Below, piece after piece: positions 12,543-24,303 of a stretch of 64,000 bases of DNA. Both the position numbers and the translations under genes were made by a program. The notes beneath the pieces are model-generated. The model was given only the letters and a program-made list of their open reading frames with translations, did not search any database and was not told the DNA's origin. The number at the start of each line of letters is the position of its first letter. Position 1 is the stretch's first letter. The stretch covers positions 4,029,001 through 4,093,000 of the forward strand of contig JBAJFG010000019.1 in NCBI GenBank assembly GCA_037903475.1, given 5' to 3'. The DNA is from Ancylostoma caninum (Eukaryota; Nematoda; Chromadorea; Rhabditida; Ancylostomatidae).

Positions 12543-14312
12543 TACAGAACACTCTCAAAATCAATCCAGTAGTGCAAAAAACATGAAAACAAAAAACAGT
12601 GCAGCAACTAGAGTAGGGTGGGTGTTCTTCTTTTGATGGAGATTAATAACGTAGTACAAACTTCGCTTTTCTCCGTGAATAAAACACAACAAGTGTAAGA
12701 GTGGAACTCAATTTTTTGCAATTGAGGGTTGATCGTGTTCAAAGTGTTTTACGGTATTTCATGATGTCTTCACTAACAACTATATGTACATAATACAGTA
12801 ACTATGCCTACCATCGAGCTATTTGAGGGCTGTCGTAGGTGGAAAGGACCTCACCTCTTATAATGTGTTGAGAAAAATTACAGAGCTATCTTATGCAGCA
12901 GGAAAAAAATTCGCGTCACCTCCTGATTAGACCCTGATTTGTATCACTATAGAATAATTATTCTTAATTATTCAAATCTAAAACAGTAGAAATTTTCTAG
13001 TTTTCCTCGGAATTCCAAACGATTTCCGGATTACCTTCTTTTCTATCCCCTGTTCCCCCTACACACTGTCTGCCAAAGCCACTGCTACAACTCTATAATT
13101 AATGCATTCCTATAATTTCTCTACAATCATGGCTCCGTTTCCAGCCATCACTTGCTCTGCATAAGGTCTTTTGCTTACGATCTGGGGTGGATTTGACACT
13201 CTGGCCTTTGCGTCAAACTTATATGTATATCTAATAAGGTGTGTGTACGTATGTGAATACATACCTGTGCGAAGAACATTAGATCGGTGTGGCCAAAATG
13301 TCGATCAGCGCCAGCGCCTCTGCAACAAAGACTCTAGAAAAATTAATACAATTTTGACTGAATATGATGTAAATTTTTCATCGAATAATTCTACAAGCAC
13401 TTCATTTCATGAATGACGAAGACAGTTGCACAGCATAAAGTTTCAAATGTGCAAATTATTATCCGAGAGGTCACCTCTCCAAGACACAGCTCTGAATGAA
13501 GACTGCATTTAAACTACTTCGTATTTAACAAGGCATTTAACAATCAGTAATGTAACGTTTTACTCATTCTAAGCCCTCTATGATTACAAAACCAATGTTC
13601 TTGGAAGAATTTTGGAGGGATTCCATGTAGATTGAACAACATTAGAAATTTAATAGTCATGGGAAGTTTGCAGAATTCATTCATGTGAAAGGTTAACGTA
13701 CTTATGAAGCTTGTGTTGTTAAAAATCATGTAATAAAAGGAAAATAGCTTCTTTGATCCAAAAACTCCAGTTCTTTCAAGGAATGGGCGACGGAATCACC
13801 CCATTTCTTCCAGATTTCTGCAGATCGTTTTCTACATAGTCAGCATCATTTCAGCTAGTACACTCAACCTGGCAAAAATTTTTTTGCGGAAGTAGCTGAG
13901 TTTATCCGCGCAAATAAAACGCATTCCAGTACAAACTTTTTCTGAATATCTTCTTCTTGAAATTTGCGAGCAGTTCTGCTACAAACATTTCCGGCTGCAA
14001 AACCCATTCTGTGCTCTACTCTTCTAAGCAAACGACTTATGGCAGTCAAGAGATTGATCACCGGACAAAAAAAACGAGCTCATCAACCTCCATTGTCATT
14101 GAATCCGGAGCAATTTGTCTAGCAGCCAGAAGAATAATGACACGAGAACTGGCTCATTTGGCATTCGCTTTACAAGTTGGCCTAAAAGCATTCGAAATGC
14201 TATCATGCACAAGGATCAGCCGCGGTGCTGATACATGCCGCTCATCCTTCAACTTTCATCCAAAATGAAAACACTCTCAGTGCAGTGATAGTTAATCAAG
14301 TTGTAGAAGTAC
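12543..14312. other. Probable 3' part of the srx gene; no clear exons
   Basis: On the minus strand below 14313 a TM6-TM7 coding part of the srx gene is expected. One candidate is 13864-13990, behind a TTTTGCAG acceptor, where one frame reads RKFQEEDIQKKFVLECVLF. That resembles the charged segment before TM6, but the phase does not match exon 5, so I do not call it. Nothing else is recognised from 12543 to 13860. Confidence 0.35.
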
Positions 14313-15769
14313 CTTCACAAAACGGTAAATGCTGATTGCAGTACAGAAATCGAATGCAGTGCTGATGGCCAGGAGAGCAATTGTGAAGTAGAAGTCCACG
14401 TAGATAAACAAAATCAAACCACACTAGGTTTGCTCAAACGCCCACTGCCATGTTGTTGAGAGGAAGATGAAGTGACAGCCATCTAGAAACGAGCACGGTA
14501 AAATGTTTGTTTGGAAAACCACCTATATTTATACGTTTTAGGAGCATTACGTGCACTAACCACACACGCAATCTCGAAAACAGGAAGAGTGGTCGCCAGA
14601 GCAGAGAAATCCAAATCGAAAGGCTCAGGAAATCTTGTAACAACGTCTAAACGCTTCTCCTAACACCGGAAAAGCTCAGCACCTTGGCTCAATACTGGAT
14701 ACAGAAACACCTTTTTTTATCGTAGATGTCACAATTACTACATTTTACTCAACCATGGGAATGGTGGAGCGTAGTAAAGGGGGAACTTCATTGTTTTGGG
14801 AATCACGAGCATCGATCATCATCTTGCGAGGGTTCAGTCTGCGTCAGAGAGCTACTGATGGGAGCGAAATAAGAGTTTTAGTGAGAGGCGGGTAAGTTGC
14901 TACAGCTCAGGAAGAGGTCCCGCGACTCCTTGTCGTGCTCAATGATGCGGAACTCTGAGTGATCCCTTCTCGCCAATTCCCTCGTCTCTGTGCTGATTTC
15001 GCGCAAAAGAATGGTATGTCACAACATGGGCTACCCTCTTAGTGACGAAGCTGTGTGAAATCGAAGAAATACTACTTCGTGCTCATGCTTCAGTGTTCCC
15101 CATTGCAGACGAATGTTATTGAAGCAGAGGCAACGACTGTGTTAAGAAGAATTGTAGGTGAATAAATGACTCTGATCAGGTTTCCTAGGTTCCACATTTC
15201 TCTTGAACTTCCCATTTTGTCTTACATGCATGAATAATCATCTTGAAGCTAAAGTTCACGTATTTGATAAAAGTGGATTCGGTGTTGCTGTTCACAGACA
15301 CAGCAAGATTGCTTCACCCCTGCAGCTTTCTTTTCCAACTTTGCAGAGTTCAAAATCATTTTTCCAAGAAAAACGGAATTTTAATGCAACCAAAGAATCC
15401 GATGAAGAAATACCAGAGCAGATAGATGCCCAGCAAAGCCAGAATTTTCTTCGTGTTTGCAGAGGAGAAGACTTTGTTGTAGGTCATGAAGCAGTTGATG
15501 GCCATGAATCGATTGATAGCTAAACTATTTCATCAGCTGAAGTGGGAACTCGGGCTGCACCCGGATAACAGTCGTACTCACCTAGTAAAACTTGTGTGTA
15601 GTGAATCAGAAACCATGCATACATCGTGATTCTCCCGGCCATTTTTCCGAACTCGCCTAGGTTCAGCGACGGCGATCCACTGAAACGGAACCTCTCAAAT
15701 GGTAGGCAGAAATTTGTGACATATACATTGAAAATTGTGGGTATACTATCTAGTAGTGGACACTATATA

Positions 15770-16500
15770 TGTGACCGAATCGAATGTATTCGACGAAAAT
15801 TTCGAACATTCGAATAATTCATTCATTCGGATTTTCGAAGAATGGGCTATTCAAACTATTCATTCACTCGGGTTGTTCATAATTAAAGTTATTCGAATAA
15901 TTTGTTTATTCGGTTACCTAGAGAAAGCTGGCATTCGAACAATTCGTTCATTCGACTGTCTGAGAAGTGGCAAATTCGAAATATTCCTTTATTCGGCTTG
16001 GGAACATTTGACATTTGAATGATGATGGCATGATGGCTATTATCGAGAGCAATAGGTATCCACCAACAAGGTCATGCCTCAAAGGCTCGTTGCGACCCCC
16101 AGCAATTCCCGCAAATCGCCTGACGAAGCCCTGATATGTCCTGAGGCCGATTTTTGCAAGTGTGAGTAACAAAGGTTGATGGTGGCGGCCAAGAACGAAA
16201 TTTTTGAAAGCTATAATTGAAATGATATTGGACCGAATATTCGATTCGAATTATTCATTCATTCGGTGATTTCAAAAAGTCGGTTATTCGAATGTCTCAT
16301 TCGTTCGGGTAGCCGAAAAAGTCCGACATTCGAATAATTCGTTCATTCGTATGTTTTGAAAACACCTTATTCGAATTATTCAAATGTTCGAATATTGCAA
16401 AAAGCCCCATATTCGAACTATTCATAATTCGAATATTTCAAGTTTTCGATATTTCGAATTATTCAAAAATTCGAATATTTCAAAAATATTCGAATATTCC
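15770..16500. repeat. TTCG-rich degenerate satellite in srx intron 2
   Basis: Two blocks (about 15770-16017 and 16235-16500) consist of diverged repeats of a motif like CGAATAATTCATTCATTCGG, spaced roughly 45-60 bases apart. They are separated by about 215 bases of other sequence. The array is bracketed by the same short sequence AGTGGACAC (about 15757 and 16508). A related short block occurs at 29045-29190. Confidence 0.75.
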
Positions 16501-16556
16501 AATGTATAGTGGACACCGTAAGGAATGGGAGATGTACACCTAACGGATTTGCACTT

Positions 16557-16803
16557 ATGTATGGCATTATTCATGCTTGCGGCGCGTCAAAATTTACGCG
16601 CCTCTCCAAAACTTCCCAAAGTTTTCGGGCCGCGTCGAAACGGCAGAAATGGAAACGCAGTTTATTCGCACGGCAGTCGCGACGGCGAAATCAGGAACAT
16701 TTCCTACCTGCCAAGATTTCTCTTCTACCTCTCTGTTTTGCATTGTGTATCGACGCGTAAACTTTTACCTGCAGCAAGAATGAAGATAACGCCTATATAT
16801 AAT
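16557..16803. repeat. Copy of GCGCGTCAAA-type short element
   Basis: It contains GCGGCGCGTCAAAATTTACG near its left end, CAGGAACATTTCCTACCTGC, and GCATTGTGTATCGACGCG near its right end. The same order is seen at 56115-56676, so this is a dispersed non-autonomous element lying in srx intron 2. Confidence 0.6.
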
Positions 16804-17039
16804 ATCTTTTCACTTCTATAAGACTGAAGCTGTAACGCACAACACACAATCCTTTACGGGCAGTGTTCGAAGCGTTTACATCTTTTGCTTCGAGATAACG
16901 ATTCTACTGACACTATCACAAAAAAAGCAAGTCTTCCAACGCTAGCAGTGTGATCGATCAAAATACTCTGATGTCCGATGATGACACATTTGGGGAGGTT
17001 CGTTTGGCAACCTCGCAGGGGGGTTTGACAACTACCCAT

Positions 17040-17515
17040 ACAAACGAATTACGTCAAATGTATTGCCAGACGTGAAGTCCTGCCAAATATATTGCCAAAC
17101 AAACCTCTCCGATTGTATCGCACACGAACCTTGCCAATTGTATAGTCAAAGAGGAGGGTTATCAACCGTGCAAAAATTCTGATGTCGTCACGAATTATGC
17201 CATGATTCCACCATCTTCGGAGATCGCTACCTTACCAACGCCATCCGGATCGACAGTGTCGATGGCTAAGTCTCGAACTAAGAATGAAATGAACACATTA
17301 TCAAAACACCCGCAAAATGTATCGCTAACAGATTCTCTCGCTTTTTTCTAATGCCAAACACCTGTAAAATGTTCCGCTAACACATTCTCCCTCTTTTAGC
17401 ATTGCCAAATAGAATCTTGACCCATTCCCCTGGAAAATGTATCGCTATGCAAAATTTTCTCCGGTAAAATGTATTGCCAAACACATTCTCTGGCCAAATG
17501 TATCGCCACTAAACT
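17040..17515. repeat. Degenerate repeats of AAAATGTATYGCYAA
   Basis: Variants of AAATGTATTGCCAAAC and AAAATGTATCGCTAACA recur about ten times, often followed by a pyrimidine-rich ATTCTC. Spacing is irregular. It lies inside intron 2 of the srx gene. No coding signal is seen. Confidence 0.6.
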
Positions 17516-18356
17516 TCAGAGTGGTGGGAACTTCAGAGTAGTGGCACATTATTAACAGATAACCTTGGATCCGAATATTTGGAGAAGATTCACCTATAAG
17601 CCCTTCGTTTCCTTCCTTCCAAAACATCACTAAGCAGTGCTCCAGTTTCAGTGACCTATGGAAACAACAACCATTTCGTACTGTTGCCGCAATATTGTAA
17701 TCAGCAGTGCCCCTAGATTCTACTGATGCGCAACACTCCAAACTTACCCTTAGCGTGGACACTGGCTTTAAAGGCAGTGTGTCACCTCGTTTTCGTGTCT
17801 GAGCTTTTACCAGATTCTGAATCTCTTCGACACGCTGAGTCTAACGGTATACCTAAAACGTTACAAAAAGGTCTTCAAACCCTATTTTTAAACATTTTTC
17901 GGGACAGGATTTGTAACAGTTCGCCGGGTGGGCGCGTGAAGCCGTTGATCTCATCGATCGGACACGTCTAGACGTGTTGGCCAACGCTGCAGACGTGGTG
18001 GGCAGCCAGCACATCCACGGAAAGGCTCAAGCAGTCCGTGAACTGCACTTTCGGGCCCTCCGAAAACGGGGTTTTTGTCATTTTTATGAGCTTTATCTTA
18101 GGAATTAGCGTAACGAGGAGGTCTAGAGTCTGTTGGTATTTTCGGCCCATTTTCGGAAACGGGGTGACATACTGCCTTTAAGGTCGAAGTCGAAGAACCC
18201 CAAGAAAAGACTGATTGTCGTCGACTTAGTCTCTACGGTAGGTCAATGGTAGACACTACATCTCTCAAAGACTGCAAATACCCTTGTGTTCGTACACGGA
18301 CTTGTTTGACATGTGGTTGTTAGATTTCACATCCAGAGCGTTATGCGTTACATGAT

Positions 18357-18652
18357 TACGAGGTGTAAAGAATAAAGGATGAAGAGGTCGGCGGTAATCA
18401 ATCTAGGTTTGTGGAATGCAACACGCATTCGACTTCACCAGAGCACCGTGTGCGCCCTATAAAGTGACTTGCGGGGAGAGGGCATCCGGTCCATATCAAG
18501 TCAGTACTTCATCCTCCTAGACTGCTCTGGTACTAATTTACCTTACCTACCCTGGAGGGGTGGAAGGCTTGGTTGGCCTTGGGAAGAATTGAACCATCGC
18601 TCGTGCCAGCGAACAGCCGGCCTCTTACCACTGTTACACGCCGGCTCTTGGC
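18357..18652 (-). mobile_element. tRNA-derived SINE
   Basis: Read on the minus strand, the head has tRNA-like internal promoter boxes: AACAGTGGTAAGAGGCCGG (A-box region, about 18638-18620) and GGTTCAATTCT (B box, about 18597-18587). These are spaced as in a tRNA gene. A non-tRNA body follows that contains GGTAAATTAGTACCAG. The cloverleaf is degenerate and there is no intact tRNA, so I call it a SINE. The 3' end is approximate. It lies within srx intron 2. Confidence 0.75.
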
Positions 18653-19166
18653 TCTAAACTCAGGCGATAGGTGTTATCAATTTAAGTTGTGGGACGGTAT
18701 GAATTCTGGCAGTGAATTCCATTATCCTGCAAGGTAATGCTGATAACCAATTTATGGAACAATGAATGTGCAGAAATTTGGGAGGTTCTGCGAGTTGTCG
18801 AATCTACACCTTCTGTGACCCAACAAAAATGACATTGTGAATGAGTCTCCATTTGCGCACTAGATATGACCGTAGTGAAAGAAGTAAGCGAACTAACATG
18901 AATATCATCGGGGCCGAGCAGAAGATCATCACACCGATCACTGCTGCGTTTCCCGCAGCATGGCAGGCACAGATCATCTCAAAGGGTGTAGCGGGCCCGA
19001 ACAGCGAGAATGTCGAGAGCAGATTCAAGTAGAGCCCCGGCACTCCAACCTTGAATTTCACCATTTTCACGGCCATACTCACTACTCTATACCACGATGC
19101 TAATAACATGAGCTAAAATGCTACCGTAAAGAGAAGAATGGGTGCAACTATGTTTTCCGCAATCAT

Positions 19167-20497
19167 TTCTGTGAAAGTCGGAGTGTGCTGACCTTCCTTG
19201 TAGCTACTTTATAGCCGCTAGCCTGAAAATTCAATTGTTTTCTTCATGAAAGCATTAAAAAAACTAGCCTCTTCTGCGAAAGAGTGTCTGAGTGCTGGGC
19301 CAGTAGCAAAAGGCTTGATTGGTGTTGTTTCACATCAAAGCTTTCACGCGAGAAATCAAAACCAATTAATATCTGGTGGCGTGGAAGGACCAATCAAGAA
19401 GTGTCTTTCACATCAGGCCGGTTGACTCGATTCTCTTATATACCGAGCACCAAGGATTATCCCTTCCATTCATTCAGTTACAGCTTTGCGTCATATGTTA
19501 ACATCACAATATGGTTGCAACTCTGCAAAAATGTACATGCGCTACAGTTAAATCGTAGATCTGCATCTCTACGACGTGATGCGTCTCCAAATCCTGCTGA
19601 ACAATAAGCTAGTGGTTGGCCACTAGCAAAAGCTCGATTACAGTTGTTGCACATGTCACCCAGAAAATCAAGACGAACGAATATTTGGCGCCGCAGGTGA
19701 ACCTAATCAAGCGGTCACTGTCAGCTTCAAATCGCATGTTGGGATCCTAATCTGTGCAACCGAACTAATATAAGAAAGAGTAAAATTATATCATTCCAGG
19801 AGAAGTTACATATGGTCATAGCACGTGTCGCCACATACTGATGTTTCATGCTCCGGTAACAGTGGAGTTTGCTGGCACCCCAGACACTCGGACCGGCCGA
19901 GCGGCGCGCGAATTCCGCTTTCCGGCCGAGCGGCGCGCGAAATCTTTTGGGCATGGCCTAGCACCGGCCGAGCGGTGCGCAAGCGAGGCACGGCATGCGC
20001 GGTCCGGCTGAGCGGCCCGCAATGCTAGCGCTCCGGCCGAGCGGCCCCCATAAATGTTGTGTAACAGTACGTGAGATTCACGAGATATTACACTGAACTT
20101 CCGGCGCGCGTGTTTCGAAACAATTGAGATTCTCAGCTGATGATTCTTCCAGAGCAGGAGATTTTGACGAGGTTTTTAAATTTAAAACTTCAGTCCGGTG
20201 GGTTTTTCAGGGGATTTCATATGATTCATGGTTATTGTTCACCTTTCACGTGTGATAACACTGCCTTAACCCCTAGTTTCCATAATTCGTCGTGTGTGCT
20301 TTATTTGTGCTTTCTTCTTTCCTTATTCTTTGCACTCTCGGGTCCTTTTCATTTCTTGTCATAATCTATGCAATCATTTCATTCGTTCTGTCGTTCCGCA
20401 TAGCGAATTTATACCTTCTTTTTGTCGGTGAATGCTTTCGTTGCAGCTTCTTGCGGAAATTTTTGATGCAGTTGAAAGGGAATTGTTTTGCTTTCAG
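19167..20497. other. Upstream of srx gene, includes GC-rich element
   Basis: Apart from the GC-rich repeat element at about 19855-20045, I recognise nothing. The region separates the minus-strand srx gene from plus-strand exons starting at 20498 and should hold the promoters and 5' exons of both, which I cannot place. Confidence 0.4.
19855..20045. repeat. GC-rich element with CCGGCCGAGCGG repeats (copy 1)
   Basis: Five variants of CCGGCCGAGCGGCGCGCG occur in 160 bases. The left side, CAGACACTCGGACCGG and the 14 bases after it, is identical to the reverse complement of the right side of the copy at 24860-25000. So this is a dispersed element rather than a local array. Confidence 0.7.
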
Positions 20498-20831
20498 GCA
20501 GGCGAACGCTTTGATGCCACTATCTGACCAAACCTACGATCGCATCGGAGTTCGACGTTATGGAGGCAAGTGTTCAGTTTCCAAAGGTTGCAAAAAGAAG
20601 TGAAATACGTGATGTTTGCGTGATGCGAACCGTAAAACTGTGCCGTATGTCATTGAAAACATGCTTATTGGTTAGCTTAGCTGCTCGGTCTTGCAAGTCA
20701 TAGGAGTTTCTGCTTCAGGCTTCGTCGAGGACGCTATTGGATATGGATCGGAATGCAACAGCGACGAGAGAGAGAGGGACCGCAAGTACTACCGAGCGGA
20801 CATGTTCAGAGCGCTGCAAGTAGCACTGAAG
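20498..20831 (+). CDS. Two exons of an unidentified gene
   Basis: I do not recognise the product. Exon A (20498-20565) follows a TTTGCTTTCAG acceptor and reads ANALMPLSDQTYDRIGVRRY. Exon B (20719-20831) follows CTGCTTCAG and reads FVEDAIGYGSECNSDE, then RDRKYYRADMFRALQVALK. The split glycine codon (G|GC) makes the phases agree. Exon A ends at GCAAGT, a GC-type donor; exon B ends at GTTTGT. The composition (charged, Tyr/Arg-rich) looks like real protein. An RTE element begins 57 bases after exon B. Neighbouring exons upstream were not identified. Confidence 0.6.
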
Positions 20832-20888
20832 GTTTGTATAAAATCTATAAAATAAAATCTCTTCTATAAAGTAGCTGTTGTATTGCCT

Positions 20889-23800
20889 CCACGGATCTCC
20901 CTCATAAGAGGGATCCCAGCCGGTTAGTCGCGAGGCTACGTGGCGCGTCCCCAGGTGGCGGATAGGGGGCTAATCGCGGACCACACGCGACCTTGTGCCT
21001 GCCCTGAGACGCGGGTGGATTCAGGGGATGGACTCCCTGTTTCTGCAGTGTCGGAACGATCCATACCTTCTGCCAGCGCGTGGGTGTGTTCATGCATGCG
21101 TGCGTGAGTGTACTTGCGTGTCTGCAGATTGTATCCTGCACATCTATCCGACCAAAAGCCCTGCATTCAAGTGACTGGGAGGTACAAGGGAGGCGGTTCG
21201 GAGTCGCCTCCAACAAATAAGCTCCATCGTCCACTCCCGGGAAGCCCGGCTAACTTCCCGGTGAAATCCTACCCTAGCTACCCGCGGGGGAATAGAGCCC
21301 AGCAAGCTATCTCCTAAGGGTTTTCTTTTTCTTAAAGCTCGACACAGCAATAATAAAGAGTGTTCCCCTGATCTCGGAAGAGTCACTGGTACGGCGGCGC
21401 CAGTGAGGACGAGGTCCGAGGGGTTATCTAGGCTGCCTAAAACCAGAAGGACTATGATGACGATCTGTACCTTCAACGCACGCACGCTTGCATCGGAGGC
21501 TTCTATCGAGGATTTGATGATGCAGGCCAGGAAGATCAGGTACGACGTCATCGGACTGACCGAGACGAGGAGACACCGGCCACTGAACGCCACCTTCGAC
21601 ACTGGAGAAGAACTGTTCCTTGGAACCTGCGACAGTAGAGGAGTTGGTGGAGTCGGTGTCCTCGTCAACACGAACTTGGCCATGAACATCGATTCGTTCG
21701 AACAGCTAACAACCCGAATCGGACGTTTGCGACTGAGAAGATGTGGATCAATACCGGCCTTGACAATCTTCGTCGCCTATGCTCCAACATCCAGCTACGA
21801 CGATGAAGAAATCGAGGCCTTCTACATGGACTTGGAGAAGTTCTACAGGGAAGACCACACTTTCTACAAGGTCATTGTTGGCGACTTCAACGCCAAGATT
21901 GGCCCTAGGAGAACGCCTGAGGAACTTCACATCGGTACCCACGGCCTACAGTGGAACGAACAGGGAGAGAGGCTGTCTGAGTTCATCATGACGACGAAGA
22001 CCATCCATGGTAACTCACAGTTTCAGAAGCCAACCTCCCTACGGTGGACGTGGGAGTCACCCGGTGGAGAGTACCATAATGAAATTGACCACATCATCGT
22101 CAATCGAAGGTTCTGCCTGACCGACGTCGGTGTTGTACCGAAGTTCTACACCGGATCAGACCATCGCCTCCTTCGTGCAAGATTCTTCTTCTCGCGCAAA
22201 GGAGAGAAAGCCGCGAAGTTCAAGAAGAGGGCTCCCAAATCCGTCATCAATTGGGATCTCTTCACTTCGTTAGCCGGCTTTTGGGAAGATGCCGTTGTCG
22301 ACAACATCGACGAAGAATACGATCGGCTTGTTCAACATCTCTGCGACAGCGCAAGGAGAGCCGAGGGCTCAAGATCCACCAAAAGACGACTGTCTTACGA
22401 GACCCTCGAGCTGATACGCCAGCGCGGAGTCGCGAGAGCCGCAGGCAACTACCAACTGACGTCCGAGCTCGCAAAACGGTGCAGAGAAGCGATAAAAGAA
22501 GACCTTAAAGAGAGACGAGCAGCAGTATTGGCCGAAGCCGCAGAGGCAGGAAGAAGCATTCGCAACGCCCGCCGTGACTTCGCCAATCGTAAGACCAAGA
22601 TGACCGCCCTCCGGCGCCCAGAAGGAACAATTTCTTCATCAAGACGGGTAATGGAGAAGGTCATCCACGACTTCTACTCGGATCTCTTCGATAGCCACGT
22701 CCATCTCCCCCAATATCACCCAAGGGAGGATGGATACGTTGTCCCATCAGTTCTCCCTTCCGAAGTCCGACATGCCATCAAGTCGGTGAAGAATCGTACA
22801 GCACCGGGCCCCGACAGGATTCGACCGGAACATCTGAAGAACCTACCGCCAGTTCTTATCACCACCTTGGCTAGGCTCTTCACGCGGTACCTGTCGGAAT
22901 GCAAGGTACCGAACCAATGGAAGACCAGCAGGACCGTGCTGCTGTACAAGAAGGGAGACCCACAGGACATCGGCAATTATCGCCCCATCTGTCTGTTGTC
23001 CGTCATCTACAAGCTTTTCACTCGAGTGATTCTAAATAGGATCGAAAGGACATTAGATGAAGGACAGCCGTGCGAGCAAGCAGGGTTTCGAAAAGGATTC
23101 AGTACGATCGATCACATACACACGGTCACTAGACTCATTGAAGTATCGCGAGAGTATAAGATGCCTCTCTGTCTCACGTTCATCGATTTGAAGAAAGCCT
23201 TCGACTCTGTGGAGACAGAGGCGGTCCTCAAAGCCCTGGGCAACCAGGGCATACCTACTCAGTACATCAAGATATTTCGTGAGCTCTACAGCAACTTCAC
23301 GACCAGGATTTCTCCATTCTACGACGACATCACTATCGACGTCAAGAGAGGGGTTCGACAAGGCGACACCGTGTCGCCAAAACTATTCAGCGCCACTCTC
23401 GAAGACGTCATGCGAAGACTGGAATGGGATTGCATGGGAGTGCAAGTTGATGGCCGGCGACTTAACCACCTTCGCTTCGCTGACGACATCGTCCTTATAA
23501 CACCAACTATCGGCGAAGCGGAACGGATGCTGGCCGACTTTGACGACGCGTGTGGAAAGATCGGTCTCCAACTGAACCTGACGAAGACGATGTTCATGAG
23601 GAACGGATGGGTCCCGGATGCCCCATTCTCGCTCAACGGAACGACCATATCCGAATGCTCCAGCTACGTATATCTAGGTCGGGAAGTCAACATGATGAAC
23701 GATCTCGCTCCAGAGCTGGGCAGGAGGAAGCGAGCGGCTTGGGGAGCCTACAAGAGCATCGAGGACGTAGTGAAGAAGACGAAGAACACCAGGCTCCGTG

Positions 23801-24303
23801 CCCACCTCTTCAATACAACGGTTCTCCCTGCTTTGACGTACGCCTCGGAAACCTGGGCGTTACGCAAGCAGGATGAGAATGCGGTCAACGTCATCGAACG
23901 CTCCATCGAGAGGGTGATGCTAGGAATAACCCGCCTCACACAAGTGAGGGCTGGAATACGGAGTTCCACCCTTCGTGAACAGTCGAAGATCAGGGACGCT
24001 GCCGCTTACGCCAAGTTGAGTAAGATCAGGTGGGCCGGACACGTGATGCGTCTTAACGACCACCGTTGGACAAGAGCCGTCAGCGACTGGACTCCACGGG
24101 ACGTTAAGCGCACGACAGGAAGACCACCGACCCGATGGTCAGACTTCTTTACGAAGTCCTTCAAGGAAAGATATAATGCTCTTCGTGTCCCTCGAACGGA
24201 CAGAATCCACTGGACAACTCTGGCTCGCGAGAGGGACAAATGGAAGGATTGCTGGCGCCCGCTCGGTACATCCGAAGATCAACGGGAGTCAAGGTGATCA
24301 AGG
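20889..24303 (+). mobile_element. Full-length RTE non-LTR retrotransposon
   Basis: The element is bounded by a 10-base target duplication TGTATTGCCT (20879-20888 and 24304-24313). It begins CCACGGATCTCC, the same first bases as the RTE copy at 60507-63942, and the two share a diverged leader of about 450-500 bases. It has one long uninterrupted ORF and almost no 3' untranslated region, only a short TGATCAAGG tail after the stop. These are RTE-clade traits. The intact ORF, clean duplication and full leader suggest a recent insertion that may still be capable of moving. Confidence 0.93.
21403..24297 (+). CDS. RTE endonuclease/reverse transcriptase, intact
   Basis: A 964-residue retrotransposon protein that nicks target DNA and copies its RNA in place. 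The N-terminal APE-like endonuclease starts about residue 20 (ICTFNARTL) and carries TETRR, GDFNAKIG and SDHRLL. A linker rich in Arg/Glu follows. The reverse transcriptase carries NRTAPGPDRI, YRPICLLSVIYKLFTRVI, FIDLKKAFDSV, GVRQGDTVSPKLF and FADD at residues 692-695. The C-terminus has the usual W-rich, TGRPPTRWSDFF segment. No stop or frameshift is present and the length is normal for the family. Starts at Met1 or at the internal MM near residue 17 are both possible. It is read in the same direction as the host exons around it. Confidence 0.95.
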   Translation: MRTRSEGLSRLPKTRRTMMTICTFNARTLASEASIEDLMMQARKIRYDVIGLTETRRHRPLNATFDTGEELFLGTCDSRGVGGVGVLVNTNLAMNIDSFEQLTTRIGRLRLRRCGSIPALTIFVAYAPTSSYDDEEIEAFYMDLEKFYREDHTFYKVIVGDFNAKIGPRRTPEELHIGTHGLQWNEQGERLSEFIMTTKTIHGNSQFQKPTSLRWTWESPGGEYHNEIDHIIVNRRFCLTDVGVVPKFYTGSDHRLLRARFFFSRKGEKAAKFKKRAPKSVINWDLFTSLAGFWEDAVVDNIDEEYDRLVQHLCDSARRAEGSRSTKRRLSYETLELIRQRGVARAAGNYQLTSELAKRCREAIKEDLKERRAAVLAEAAEAGRSIRNARRDFANRKTKMTALRRPEGTISSSRRVMEKVIHDFYSDLFDSHVHLPQYHPREDGYVVPSVLPSEVRHAIKSVKNRTAPGPDRIRPEHLKNLPPVLITTLARLFTRYLSECKVPNQWKTSRTVLLYKKGDPQDIGNYRPICLLSVIYKLFTRVILNRIERTLDEGQPCEQAGFRKGFSTIDHIHTVTRLIEVSREYKMPLCLTFIDLKKAFDSVETEAVLKALGNQGIPTQYIKIFRELYSNFTTRISPFYDDITIDVKRGVRQGDTVSPKLFSATLEDVMRRLEWDCMGVQVDGRRLNHLRFADDIVLITPTIGEAERMLADFDDACGKIGLQLNLTKTMFMRNGWVPDAPFSLNGTTISECSSYVYLGREVNMMNDLAPELGRRKRAAWGAYKSIEDVVKKTKNTRLRAHLFNTTVLPALTYASETWALRKQDENAVNVIERSIERVMLGITRLTQVRAGIRSSTLREQSKIRDAAAYAKLSKIRWAGHVMRLNDHRWTRAVSDWTPRDVKRTTGRPPTRWSDFFTKSFKERYNALRVPRTDRIHWTTLARERDKWKDCWRPLGTSEDQRESR

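Larger units (their letters stand above)
14313..19166 (-). pseudogene. srx-family serpentine chemoreceptor gene with in-frame stop
   Basis: Five phase-consistent exons: 19166-19125, 19049-18898, 15679-15582, 15519-15391 and 14482-14313. They encode about 197 residues of a seven-TM receptor of the nematode srx type, presumably acting in chemosensory cell membranes. Exons 1-2 give TM1-TM2 (APILLFT joined to VGVPGLYLN, then ICACHAAGNAAVIGV). Exon 3 gives TM3 ending YTQVLLA. Exon 4 gives INRFMAINCF and YNKVFSS. Exon 5 gives WQWAFEQT, stop, CGLILFIYVDF and AISTAFDFCT, the family's W-x-F...CG...DF and iD..T motifs. The start follows a TTTCACAG site that could be a trans-splice acceptor. TAG at 14424-14426 (codon 160) falls just before the conserved CG. 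C-terminal exons were not resolved. Intron 2 is 3.2 kb and repeat-filled; other introns are 62 to about 910 bases. Probably a recent pseudogene, or a null allele or base error. Confidence 0.82.

Noticed and set aside
15372..15395. Frameshift in srx exon 4
   Set aside because: Taking the GTTGCA donor at 15390 and the acceptor before 14482 gives correct phase and the expected motif order, so no frameshift is needed.
18584..18652. tRNA gene on the minus strand
   Set aside because: A- and B-box-like sequences are present, but the cloverleaf stems do not pair properly and a non-tRNA body follows, so a SINE is the better call.
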